64,000 bases of DNA from an uncultured delta proteobacterium (GTDB taxonomy: Bacteria; Myxococcota_A; Polyangia; Polyangiales; Polyangiaceae): assembly GCA_903892415.1 (NCBI GenBank), contig CAITIQ010000587.1, positions 1 through 64,000 on the forward strand, given 5' to 3'. Positions 15,701 through 23,948 of the stretch are shown piece after piece. Within the stretch, counting starts at the first letter, position 1; every line of letters begins with the position of its first letter. The notes beneath the pieces are model-generated. The model saw nothing but the letters and a program-made list of their open reading frames with translations. It searched no databases and was not told the origin of the DNA. The position numbers were made by a program, and so were the translations under genes.

Positions 15701-18376
15701 CTACTCGAGTGGATCGGCTTGCGTCGTCTGCGGTCGGGGGCGTGCATCAGCGCCCACCTTCAAGCGAGCGAAGATCGCCGCCGCGCGTTCGGCCATGCGC
15801 TTCTGCTCGAGCTGCACCTGCGCGTCCGCAGAGTCGGGCTGGCCCGCAAGGAACCGAGCGAAGGCCGAGGACGATTTGGCCAGCTCCAGCTCGTTGCCGG
15901 TCTGCTCGAAGATGGACATGCTGCGAGCGTAGTACTCCCGCGCGCTCTTTGTATGGGACGCGCCCCAGCCACCTGCGGCGGTGATTTCTCCCAGCGTTCG
16001 CAACGCGATTCCCAACTGAACTTTGCTGCGAACGGTGGCGAAAAGATCGACACATCGGCTGATGCAGTCGCGGGCGCGCGTTAGCTCACCGCGGGCGAGG
16101 TGGGCTTCCCCCATGGCGCGCAGCGCGTCGGCCAGCCCCAACTTGTCACCCAGCTCATCCAGTTGTTCTTCCGCCATCGAGAGCACATTGATGGCGCGGT
16201 CGGTTTGCCCGCTCTTGTGCAGCGCATCCCCAACGTTTACCAGCACCAGCGCGATGCGGTTGCGATCCCCAATTTGCTTTGCGACGTCGAGCGCCTCCTC
16301 GAACGTGCGCAGAGCTAGCTGGTAGTCCCCGCGCTCTTCTGCAACCACCCCAAGGTTGTTGAGGGTCTGCACCACGCCCGGTAGGTCTCCGATCTCGCGG
16401 CGAATCGTGAGCGCGTTGTCGAAGGACTCGGCAGCCTGACCGAAGTCTCCGGTTTCTTGCAAAACAATGCCGAGGTTGTTGAAGCTGAGTGCGATGCTGC
16501 GCCGGTCGCCTAGCCGCCGGCGACGAGCAAGGCCGTCTCGAAGCAGCTCGAGCGCGGCCTGGTAGTCGCCCTTGAGCCACGCGAGTTTGCCCAGATCATC
16601 GGTACTCGAAGCGACGCCGCGGTCGTCGGCGGCGGCTTGGAACAAGGCCATGGCTGCCTCGAGGTGCAGCCCCGATTCATCGAGCGCACCGGCGTCGCGG
16701 TGCAGGCGGCCGATGCGGTTGTGCGCCGCTCCTCCCTTGGACTTGATGTCGAGCTGGTAGGCGAGCGAGAGCATCTCGCGGAAGGTGGAGAGCGCATCGT
16801 CAATCCGGCCCGTTAGCAGTAAGACATCACCGTAGTTGTGGAGAGCATCAATGCGCCGCCCTACGTTGCTGTCCCCGACCAGTACGAGCGCTTTCTGGTA
16901 GTGCTCACACGCTGTTTGCGCTGCGTAAGCCGCACGGGAAGCATCTCCGGCATCGAGGTAGGCGAGCCCAGCTCCGACAGAATCTCCGGCGCGCTCGCGG
17001 TGTTCAGCGAGCAACAGCTTCGCTTCTTCGGTCGTTCGCGTAAGGCCCTGTTGCTCCAGCCAATTCGCGAAAATCCCATGGTGACGTTTCTGCGTCGAAG
17101 GGTTGATCTGCGCGCGAATCGCCTCGCGTTCCTTGTTGTGTTTGAAAACGTACTCATCGGAACTCGGCAATGAGGAGTCCGGAACCCTGAGCACAAAGTC
17201 ACGCTTCTCGAGGTCAGCGAGCGTATCTGCCAGCGCTTTTGGCTCGCCGTCTCCGCTCACCGCCCACAGGTCCGGTGCCTCTGCTCCCGCGCGCAGCATC
17301 GGCACGAGCGCTGCTGGCCAAAAGACGCTGCCCACGGTCGCGGCTAGCTCGAGCACCCGACGCTCAGCCGCCGAGAGCGAGCTGATGCGTGATTGGATGG
17401 CTCCCTCGACGGTGAGCGGTGGTGCAGCTCGATCGAGGCGATCGAGGTGAACGCGCCAACGAGGGGAGGGGCTCAGCGGCTCCTCTTCCTCCAGTACGCC
17501 GCGGTCGTGGAAGAGCCGGACCATTTGTTCGATCAGGCTGGGATTACCTCCAGAGAAAGTTAGGGCAGTATCCACGAGCAACCCGGGTACAGCACCGTTC
17601 TCCGTCACGCATGGAGCGAGCAGCGCCGTGGCAAGCTCGCGGGCCACGCGATCCTCGAGCGGTGGCACTTCAACCAGCGTGTGCCTCTCTTCACCGGCGC
17701 GCGCCCAATCCTCTGCGGTGCCGATCAGATCGGGCCGCGCGGCGCAAATGAGGAGAATCGGTCCGGTCAGGTACTCCAAAAGGTAGCGGAGCAGATCCAA
17801 TGAATCTGCGTGGGCTGCGTGAAGATCATCGAACACCAAGCAAAGCGGGCTGTGCGCGGCATCCGCCTCGATGAACGACTTCACCACCGCGCTGCGCAGC
17901 TGCCTGCCTTGACGAGGGTCATCCGCGATCGCTCGAGTCAGGGGGCTTTCCTCGAACGGGACCTCGAGGAATTGACCAAGAAAGTACACAACATCGCCGA
18001 CCTTGCGGTCACCGACGACCTTCGACACTTGGTCGCGAACAGCAGCTTTCAGCGTCTCGGGATCCATCCCCTCGATCAAACCGAAGCGCATGCGCAGGAG
18101 CCTGGCGAAGATGCCGTACGAGGAATCGGTGTCGCGCGCCGTTCCGCGATAGATCCTAGGCAACAGCAAGCTACCCGAGCGGTGCTTCATCACGAACTCG
18201 TGAATCAAGCGACTCTTGCCCAAGCCGGCTGGCGAAACGAGCGTGACCACGCGCGTCTTCTTCTCCGCCTCCACCTCACGGAGCGCCTGGTCGAGCTGAG
18301 CCATCTCGCTCTCGCGACCCATGAAAGGCGTGCGCGAGGCGCTTACGAGTCCGAACGGTAGATTCTCTTTCACCAT
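15701..18376 (-). CDS. AAA_16/STAND-like ATPase with C-terminal TPR array, 891 aa
   Basis: Predicted cytoplasmic signal-transduction ATPase. Residues ~17-60 read 'FMGRESEMAQLDQAL' followed by the P-loop SPAGLGKSR (48-56). Walker B is 'LCLVFDDLH' near residue 200, with a sensor-like 'ILLICAARPD'. A winged-helix-like stretch follows ('RRVLELAATVGSVF'), then from about residue 470 at least eight tetratricopeptide repeats ('ALSFNNLGIVLQETGDFGQA', 'VQTLNNLGVVAEERGDYQLA'). In myxobacteria this architecture is often fused to a kinase or cyclase, but here it has no catalytic N-terminus. It is divergent from the membrane protein at 18487, with 110 bp between them, so the pair may share regulation. The ligand is unknown. 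Confidence 0.88.
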   Translation of the reverse strand: MVKENLPFGLVSASRTPFMGRESEMAQLDQALREVEAEKKTRVVTLVSPAGLGKSRLIHEFVMKHRSGSLLLPRIYRGTARDTDSSYGIFARLLRMRFGLIEGMDPETLKAAVRDQVSKVVGDRKVGDVVYFLGQFLEVPFEESPLTRAIADDPRQGRQLRSAVVKSFIEADAAHSPLCLVFDDLHAAHADSLDLLRYLLEYLTGPILLICAARPDLIGTAEDWARAGEERHTLVEVPPLEDRVARELATALLAPCVTENGAVPGLLVDTALTFSGGNPSLIEQMVRLFHDRGVLEEEEPLSPSPRWRVHLDRLDRAAPPLTVEGAIQSRISSLSAAERRVLELAATVGSVFWPAALVPMLRAGAEAPDLWAVSGDGEPKALADTLADLEKRDFVLRVPDSSLPSSDEYVFKHNKEREAIRAQINPSTQKRHHGIFANWLEQQGLTRTTEEAKLLLAEHRERAGDSVGAGLAYLDAGDASRAAYAAQTACEHYQKALVLVGDSNVGRRIDALHNYGDVLLLTGRIDDALSTFREMLSLAYQLDIKSKGGAAHNRIGRLHRDAGALDESGLHLEAAMALFQAAADDRGVASSTDDLGKLAWLKGDYQAALELLRDGLARRRRLGDRRSIALSFNNLGIVLQETGDFGQAAESFDNALTIRREIGDLPGVVQTLNNLGVVAEERGDYQLALRTFEEALDVAKQIGDRNRIALVLVNVGDALHKSGQTDRAINVLSMAEEQLDELGDKLGLADALRAMGEAHLARGELTRARDCISRCVDLFATVRSKVQLGIALRTLGEITAAGGWGASHTKSAREYYARSMSIFEQTGNELELAKSSSAFARFLAGQPDSADAQVQLEQKRMAERAAAIFARLKVGADARPRPQTTQADPLE

Positions 18377-18486
18377 GCTGCTTTGAGGTCCCCCGGGGCG
18401 AGGCGCCGATCTAGTCGAGCACCTCTCACGGTGGAAGTGGGTTCACCCAGAACTCTGGTAGAGTCGCCTTCAGGAGCCGACCAGCA

Positions 18487-19584
18487 GTGGAGTCTTTCGA
18501 CGCGGCAGACCTGCGTTTACGGGTTCGAGGAGCCTTTTCCGGTGCGGAATTGCGGCGTTTGCTCGAGGCTTGGGGCGGCAAGCCCGAAGAACTGAGCGGC
18601 TCGCAAACAGAGCTGGCCCACCAAGTGGTGAAGCTCGGTTGCAAGGTGCACGGGCTGAGCGAGCTGCTGCGGAAACTCTCCAACGAAAAGCCGTTGGTCG
18701 AATGGCCGGAGGTCCCGAATGACGATGAGCGCTGGGCCGGACCAATGTCGCTCAACGTCGAAGCTCCGCCGCCCTCGTTGGCTGCTCCCGAGGCACGGGA
18801 GGCGTCCGAGCCCGCAATCGAGCCCGGAGCCGTCGTCCAGCTCGAAGGTGGGGTCGAGAGCGAGCTCGCTCCCAGCACCGTTCCGCCGGCACCGACGCCA
18901 GCGCCCACCATCGTCGAGCCCGCCCCTTCCGTTCTTCGCCCGGCCGCCCCCTACGCGTTTGCTCCTTACCCTCCGATTGCTGGTGGTCCGCCGTGGAAAC
19001 TGCTCGCGATCGTCGGGGGAATCGTCGGCTTGGTCGGCGTCGCCTTTGCGGTTGGCACCCTCGTAGCAAGTAATCGCGATAAGCGCGCAAGTGAGCCCAC
19101 GAGCGAGCAGCAGAGTGCGCGGCCGCGAGGAAAGGGTGCGGCGGCAAAGGCTGCCACGCTGCTGGAACGGGCTCTCACGGCTCTCGGCGACTTGTGCGAG
19201 GTCGAAGTCGAAGGTGAACCTACCGTCGAAGTGCTTGAACTCTCGCTCGAGGCGTGCGGTCGGGACGAGGTGGACAAGCTGCGACGGCAACAAGAGCGTC
19301 AAATGCTGGAGAGTCGTCAAGACGACCGCGACCGTCCGGACCCGACCGTCCCAAGCTCCCGGCCGCTACCGCCACGCCCTGGCTTCGCTCCACCCTCGCC
19401 AGGACGCACGACGACCACGGGCGCTCCCAAGGCTGGATGCCGAGGTGCGTGCAACAGTTCGCGGGGGGAGTGCCAAACGTCATGCGGGCGCGAACCGAGC
19501 GACGCATCGCGCTATGCGCCGTACCAGGCCTGCATCTCCCATTGTGTGGCCGAAGAGTCGCGCTGCAGGCTCGCCTGCCGGTAG
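18487..19584 (+). CDS. Single-pass membrane protein: EAD-like N-terminus, twin CX3C C-terminus
   Basis: No assigned family. Residues ~10-70 form a compact helical domain: 'GAFSGAELRRLLEAWGG', 'ELAHQVVKLGCKVHGLSELL', 'NEKP'. Its spacing resembles effector-associated domain 1 (EAD1), a death-like adaptor found with bacterial STAND NTPases. A Pro/Ala/Glu-rich linker follows, then one transmembrane helix at ~170-195 ('WKLLAIVGGIVGLVGVAFAV'), a short helical region, and a C-terminus with eight Cys in a duplicated C-x3-C-x6-C-x3-C pattern (318/322/329/333 and 349/353/360/364). The N-terminus should be cytoplasmic and the Cys domain periplasmic and disulfide-bonded. The start is GTG. It is divergent from the STAND-like ATPase, which suggests but does not prove a functional link. 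Confidence 0.8.
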   Translation: MESFDAADLRLRVRGAFSGAELRRLLEAWGGKPEELSGSQTELAHQVVKLGCKVHGLSELLRKLSNEKPLVEWPEVPNDDERWAGPMSLNVEAPPPSLAAPEAREASEPAIEPGAVVQLEGGVESELAPSTVPPAPTPAPTIVEPAPSVLRPAAPYAFAPYPPIAGGPPWKLLAIVGGIVGLVGVAFAVGTLVASNRDKRASEPTSEQQSARPRGKGAAAKAATLLERALTALGDLCEVEVEGEPTVEVLELSLEACGRDEVDKLRRQQERQMLESRQDDRDRPDPTVPSSRPLPPRPGFAPPSPGRTTTTGAPKAGCRGACNSSRGECQTSCGREPSDASRYAPYQACISHCVAEESRCRLACR

Positions 19585-19617
19585 ACGGCGAGCTTGGGGA
19601 TCGAGTACGACGGCCCT

Positions 19618-20379
19618 ATGGATAAAGTCGTCGAGAGCGCCATCGCCGCAGTGCGCGACATCCCCGATGGCGCAACCATCATGGCAGGTGGTTTCGGCCT
19701 GTGCGGCATTCCCGAAAATTTGATCGCGGCTCTTCGAGAGCTGGGCACCAAGGACCTGACGTTCATCTCCAATAACTGCGGTGTGGACGACTTCGGCCTG
19801 GGCATCCTGCTCGCGAACCGTCAGATCCGAAAGATGATCTCCTCGTACGTTGGAGAGAACAAAGAGTTCGAGCGCCAGTACTTGAGCGGTGAGCTCGAGG
19901 TAGAACTCACTCCGCAGGGGACCCTCGCCGAGCGTATTCGCGCGGGCGGTGCAGGTATTCCGGCGTTCTACACCCCAACGGGCGCCCACACGGCTGTGAG
20001 CGACGGCGGGATGCCCGTGCTCTATGCAAAAGACGGCACCGTCGCCAAGCTCTCCGAGAAGAAGGAGATCCGAACGTTCGACGGCAAGGACTACGTACTC
20101 GAGCCCGCCATCAAAGCCGACTTTGCCTTGGTGAAGGCGTGGAAGGGTGACCGCTACGGCAACCTCGTCTACCGAAACACTGCGATGAACTTCAACCCAA
20201 TGATGGCGATGGCAGCAACCATCACCATCGCTGAGGTGGAGGAGATCGTTCCGATCGGCACGTTGGATCCAAACCACATCCACACTCCGTCGGTTTTCGT
20301 GAAGCGGATCTTGCAGGGAAAGAGCTACGAAAAGCGGATCGAGCGCCGCACGCTTCGCCGCTCAACACCGTCCACCTGA
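19618..20379 (+). CDS. scoA: Succinyl-CoA:3-ketoacid CoA-transferase subunit A
   Basis: Alpha subunit of the heterodimeric CoA-transferase that moves CoA from succinyl-CoA to acetoacetate or a similar 3-oxoacid. Family motifs are '[20 protein letters not shown]', '[14 protein letters not shown]', '[12 protein letters not shown]' and '[11 protein letters not shown]'. The length of 253 residues is slightly longer than usual because of an Arg-rich tail. I chose the ATG at 19618 ('[12 protein letters not shown]'), which fits the family start; a TTG at 19594 would add eight residues. scoB follows after 27 bases. Confidence 0.94.
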   Translation: MDKVVESAIAAVRDIPDGATIMAGGFGLCGIPENLIAALRELGTKDLTFISNNCGVDDFGLGILLANRQIRKMISSYVGENKEFERQYLSGELEVELTPQGTLAERIRAGGAGIPAFYTPTGAHTAVSDGGMPVLYAKDGTVAKLSEKKEIRTFDGKDYVLEPAIKADFALVKAWKGDRYGNLVYRNTAMNFNPMMAMAATITIAEVEEIVPIGTLDPNHIHTPSVFVKRILQGKSYEKRIERRTLRRSTPST

Positions 20380-20406
20380 AGCGCTGTCCACCACAAGGAA
20401 ACGAAG

Positions 20407-21072
20407 ATGGCTCTCACACGAGATGAAATTGCAAAGCGAGCCGCCCTCGAGTTGAAGGACGGCTTTTACGTGAACCTCGGTATCGGTATGCCCACGCTCG
20501 TGGCCAACTACATCCCTGCGGGGGTGGAGGTCGTGCTGCAGAGTGAGAACGGCCTGTTGGGCATCGGCCCCTATCCCGACGAGGCCTCCATCGACCCTGA
20601 CCTGATCAACGCCGGTAAAGAGACGGTCACGATTCTGCCCGGCTCGGCGATCTTCTCCAGCGCAGAGAGCTTCGCCCAGATTCGAGGCGGACACATCGAC
20701 TTGGCGATCCTCGGGGCAATGGAGGTTTCGGAGAAGGGGGACCTCGCAAACTGGATGATCCCCGGCAAGATGGTGAAGGGCATGGGCGGCGCCATGGACC
20801 TCGTTGCGCGCGCAAAGCGAGTGGTCGTGATCATGGATCATGCGGCGAAGGGCGGCGCGCCGAAGATCCTTCGACAGTGCGCTCTCCCGCTCACGGGACG
20901 AGGCGTGGTTCACCGGATCATCACGGACCTGGCGGTGGTGGACGTAACCGCTGACGGGCTGGTGCTGCGCGAACTTGCACCCGGAGTTTCGGCTCGGGAA
21001 GTGCAAGAACGAACGGAGCCCACCTTGCTGGTTCCGCCGGATATCACCGTGATGGCGCTACCAGCTCAATAA
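20407..21072 (+). CDS. scoB: Succinyl-CoA:3-ketoacid CoA-transferase subunit B
   Basis: Beta subunit of the CoA-transferase. The catalytic glutamate that forms the CoA thioester is Glu47 in '[11 protein letters not shown]'. Other landmarks are '[14 protein letters not shown]', '[23 protein letters not shown]', '[10 protein letters not shown]' and '[18 protein letters not shown]'. The ribosome site AAGGA lies about 9 bases upstream of the ATG. With scoA it permits entry of acetoacetate into acetoacetyl-CoA or the reverse. accD begins only 16 bases downstream, so CoA-transferase and fatty-acid initiation genes appear to be co-transcribed. Confidence 0.96.
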   Translation: MALTRDEIAKRAALELKDGFYVNLGIGMPTLVANYIPAGVEVVLQSENGLLGIGPYPDEASIDPDLINAGKETVTILPGSAIFSSAESFAQIRGGHIDLAILGAMEVSEKGDLANWMIPGKMVKGMGGAMDLVARAKRVVVIMDHAAKGGAPKILRQCALPLTGRGVVHRIITDLAVVDVTADGLVLRELAPGVSAREVQERTEPTLLVPPDITVMALPAQ

Positions 21073-21088
21073 GCGAAAGATCAGAACG

Positions 21089-21934
21089 ATGTCTTGGCCC
21101 GAAAAGACGAGTCCGACGCTCGATGCCAGTGAAAAGCGCACGCTGGGAGAGGGCATCTTCCGCAAGTGTGACGGTTGTGGAGCCACGGTTCCGAGCGCTG
21201 ATCTTGCAGCGAACTACGAGGTTTGTCCTGCGTGCGGGCACCACCATCTGTTGGGGCTCGCGGGGTGGATCCGGTTGTTGCTCGACGAGGGCAAGATCGA
21301 CGCCTGGGACTCCGACCTAATCCCTTCCGATCCGCTCTCCTTCAGTGACGGTAAGCCCTACGCTGAACGGGTGGTCGCTGCGACCAAGCGCGCTAAAACG
21401 AAAGAGAGCATCGTGACCGGCGCCGCAATGATCGAGCAGCGTCCGATCGCGTTTGGCTGTTTCAACTTTCAGTTCATGGGCGGCAGCATGGGCTCGGTAT
21501 GCGGCGAGAAGATCGCCCGCATGTTCGAGCGCGCACGCGAGCAGCGGTTGCCGGTGGTGCTGCTCTCTGCTTCGGGCGGCGCTCGCATGCAGGAGGGTAT
21601 TCTCTCGCTGATGCAGATGGCGAAAGCGGTGTCAGCGCTCGAGCGCTTTCGAGATGCAGGCATGCCGTTTATCTCTGTATTGCTGCATCCAACGACAGGC
21701 GGCGTCGCTGCTAGCTTCGCCTTCTTAGGGGACGTGAACATCGCCGAGCCGAAGGCATTGATCGGCTTTGCAGGTCCACGCGTGATCGAAAACACGCTGC
21801 GGCAGAGCTTGCCGCGGGGCTTTCAACGTACTGAGTTTCTAATCGATCACGGCATGATCGACGTCAACGTATCGCGACTCGAGATGCGAGCTCAGCTGGC
21901 GTTGGTTCTCTCTCACTTAGCGCCGCAGAGCTGA
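21089..21934 (+). CDS. accD: Acetyl-CoA carboxylase carboxyltransferase subunit beta
   Basis: Subunit of the enzyme that makes malonyl-CoA, the first step of fatty-acid synthesis. The zinc ribbon is intact with Cys27, Cys30, Cys46 and Cys49, the same positions as in E. coli AccD. The carboxyltransferase core shows 'GSMGSVCGEKIARMFE', 'SASGGARMQEGILSLMQMAK', 'PTTGGVAASFAFLGD' and 'GFAGPRVIENTLRQSLP'. No accA is in the window. accD is often next to folC, but here folC is about 15 kb away and accD follows scoAB instead. It converges on glmM with a 40-bp gap. Confidence 0.97.
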   Translation: MSWPEKTSPTLDASEKRTLGEGIFRKCDGCGATVPSADLAANYEVCPACGHHHLLGLAGWIRLLLDEGKIDAWDSDLIPSDPLSFSDGKPYAERVVAATKRAKTKESIVTGAAMIEQRPIAFGCFNFQFMGGSMGSVCGEKIARMFERAREQRLPVVLLSASGGARMQEGILSLMQMAKAVSALERFRDAGMPFISVLLHPTTGGVAASFAFLGDVNIAEPKALIGFAGPRVIENTLRQSLPRGFQRTEFLIDHGMIDVNVSRLEMRAQLALVLSHLAPQS

Positions 21935-21974
21935 CCTTTTAGGGCCAGCTCCGCGCTCCGCGCCCCTGCTTGCG

Positions 21975-23345
21975 TCAGTTCAGTTCGGTGCGTGCGGCCG
22001 CGAGGACTTCTTCAGCCATCGTCTTGATTGCTGCCTCGTTCTCACCCTCGATCATGACGCGCAACTTCGACTCAGTGCCGCTCCAGCGCACGAGCACTCG
22101 GCCGTTGTCTCCTAGCTCGGCTTCCAGTTTTTTGATGACCGCCTGGGTGGCCGGCAGAGACTCCAGCGGGGCGCGCTTGGCGAACTTCTCATTCAGGAGC
22201 ACCTGGGGAACGCGCTCCAAGGCACCTGCAGCAAGCTCCGAGAGAGGTCGGTTGTCCTCGACGCAAAGCCGCGCAACTTGGAGCGCGGCGACGATGCCGT
22301 CCCCGGTGGTGGCGTGGTCGAGGAAGATGAGGTGGCCCGATTGCTCACCACCAAATGAGTAGCCGCCGCGCCGCATTTCCTCGACCACGTAGCGGTCTCC
22401 CACCGCAGTTCGAACCAATTGGCCACCGCGCTTCTTCATCGCGCGTTCAAGCCCGAGGTTGCTCATGACGGTGGTTACCAGCGTCTTCTTCGGAAGGCGC
22501 CCATCTCGAAGCAGACGAATGGCCGCCAAAGCCATGATGGTATCGCCGTCAACGATTGCGCCGCGTTCGTCGGCAACGATCACGCGATCGGCATCACCGT
22601 CAAGCGCGATTCCGAAGTTGGCGCCATGTTGAACGACCATCTTGGCCATGTGCTCGGGGTGGAGCGCACCAGCGTCTTTGTTGATATTGGTGCCGTCGGG
22701 GCTGACGCCCATCGCGATGACCTCGGCGCCAAGCTCCTCAAAAACGAGCGGGGCGACGCGGTATGCCGCTCCGTGTCCTGCGTCGACGACGATCTTCACG
22801 CCATCAAGCGTTAGGTGCGCCGGGAAGGTGTTCTTCGCGAATACGACGTAACGACCACGAGCATCCTCTACCCGAAACGCGTCACCGATCTTGTCTCCGG
22901 TCACACTCACGTTGTCGAGCTCGGTGCCTGCGACGAGCTCTTCGATCGCTGCCTCCTCTGCGTCGGGCAGCTTGAAGCCGTCGAAGCCGAACAGCTTGAT
23001 GCCGTTGTCCTCGAACGGGTTGTGGCTTGCGCTGATCACGACCCCAGCGTCAGCGCGCATGCTCTGCGCCAACTGGGCGATGGCGGGGGTTGGGATGGGG
23101 CCGGTCAACATTACGTGGCCGCCCATTGCGCAGATCCCCGACGCGATCGCCGTCTCGAGCAGGTAGCCGGAAAGCCGCGTGTCCTTGCCGATCAAAACCC
23201 GCGCGGCCCGGCTCTTTCCTCGGCCCGCTACGAAGGCGATGGCACGTCCCAGTCGCAGGGCGAACTCGGGCGTCATTGGGTGAACATTGGCCATTCCTCG
23301 GATGCCGTCGGTGCCGAAGACGCTGCGTGCGCTGCTCGTGCTCAT
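21975..23345 (-). CDS. glmM: Phosphoglucosamine mutase
   Basis: Converts glucosamine-6-phosphate to glucosamine-1-phosphate for peptidoglycan and LPS precursors. The phosphoserine is Ser107 in '[15 protein letters not shown]'. The magnesium loop is 'ALDGDADR', the sugar-binding motif is '[10 protein letters not shown]', and the phosphate-binding loop is '[15 protein letters not shown]'. The N-terminal 'FGTDGIRG' is typical of GlmM rather than other phosphohexomutases. The length of 456 residues is normal. yajQ lies 11 bases upstream on the same strand, suggesting one transcript. Confidence 0.97.
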   Translation of the reverse strand: MSTSSARSVFGTDGIRGMANVHPMTPEFALRLGRAIAFVAGRGKSRAARVLIGKDTRLSGYLLETAIASGICAMGGHVMLTGPIPTPAIAQLAQSMRADAGVVISASHNPFEDNGIKLFGFDGFKLPDAEEAAIEELVAGTELDNVSVTGDKIGDAFRVEDARGRYVVFAKNTFPAHLTLDGVKIVVDAGHGAAYRVAPLVFEELGAEVIAMGVSPDGTNINKDAGALHPEHMAKMVVQHGANFGIALDGDADRVIVADERGAIVDGDTIMALAAIRLLRDGRLPKKTLVTTVMSNLGLERAMKKRGGQLVRTAVGDRYVVEEMRRGGYSFGGEQSGHLIFLDHATTGDGIVAALQVARLCVEDNRPLSELAAGALERVPQVLLNEKFAKRAPLESLPATQAVIKKLEAELGDNGRVLVRWSGTESKLRVMIEGENEAAIKTMAEEVLAAARTELN

Positions 23346-23356
23346 GGTGACCTTTT

Positions 23357-23842
23357 CTACTCCCGGAAGTTGACGAAAGAAAGTTCGAGATCGAACTCGC
23401 GCGCGCGAATCGAGGCGATCGCCGCCTGCAGGTCATCCCGCTTTTTACCTGTGACTCGCACCTGGTCCTCGTTGATGGACGCCTGCACCTTCAGCTTCTC
23501 ATCCTTGATCCACTTCACCAGCTGCTTGGCGTGATCACTGTCGATCCCCTCTTTGATGGTGACCGAGATCTTGGCGCCGCCCTTTCCGGTAGGTTCGATC
23601 TTGCCGACGTCAAGGTGTTTGAGGCTGACCTTGCGCTTGATCAGCTTCTCTTTGAGTACCTCCAGAATGGCCTTCACGCGGTCATCAGCGCTCGCACGCA
23701 GGTTGATGGTCTCCTTGTTGTGCTCGATCTCAGCGCCCGTTCCCTTGAAGTCGAAGCGGGTGCTGATCTCCTTTTCCGCCTGCGTCACAGCGTTGGCGAC
23801 CTCGTGCCACGGAACCTTTGAGACAATGTCGAACGACGGCAT
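23357..23842 (-). CDS. yajQ: YajQ-family nucleotide-binding protein
   Basis: 161-residue protein of the YajQ (DUF520) family, members of which have been reported to bind cyclic di-GMP and act in regulation. The family start '[19 protein letters not shown]' is exact, followed by '[16 protein letters not shown]', '[20 protein letters not shown]' and the closing 'FVNFRE'. The ATG at 23842 is chosen over an upstream in-frame start at 23893 because that one would start inside the terminator. It sits just after an intrinsic terminator and 11 bases before glmM, so it is the first gene of the glmM unit. Confidence 0.95.
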   Translation of the reverse strand: MPSFDIVSKVPWHEVANAVTQAEKEISTRFDFKGTGAEIEHNKETINLRASADDRVKAILEVLKEKLIKRKVSLKHLDVGKIEPTGKGGAKISVTIKEGIDSDHAKQLVKWIKDEKLKVQASINEDQVRVTGKKRDDLQAAIASIRAREFDLELSFVNFRE

Positions 23843-23858
23843 GGGCGCGAAATGTACC

Positions 23859-23886
23859 AAAGAAAAAGGCCCGCAGATGCGGGCCT
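23859..23886 (-). terminator. Rho-independent terminator of the Cys-repeat lipoprotein gene
   Basis: On the minus strand an 8-bp GC-rich stem (AGGCCCGC at 23867-23874 with GCGGGCCT at 23879-23886, four-base loop) is followed by TTTTTCTTT. It lies 63 bp beyond the stop of the gene at 23949 and just upstream of yajQ, separating the two units. Confidence 0.88.
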
Positions 23887-23948
23887 CTTTCACTCGTTAC
23901 GCTGGACTTGCGATCCGGCGACTGCGTTAGACTCCTAAACGCACCGTG

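Noticed and set aside
21928-21951. Terminator between accD and glmM (GAGCTG/CAGCTC)
   Set aside because: Short stem, overlaps the accD stop and lacks a T-run on either strand.
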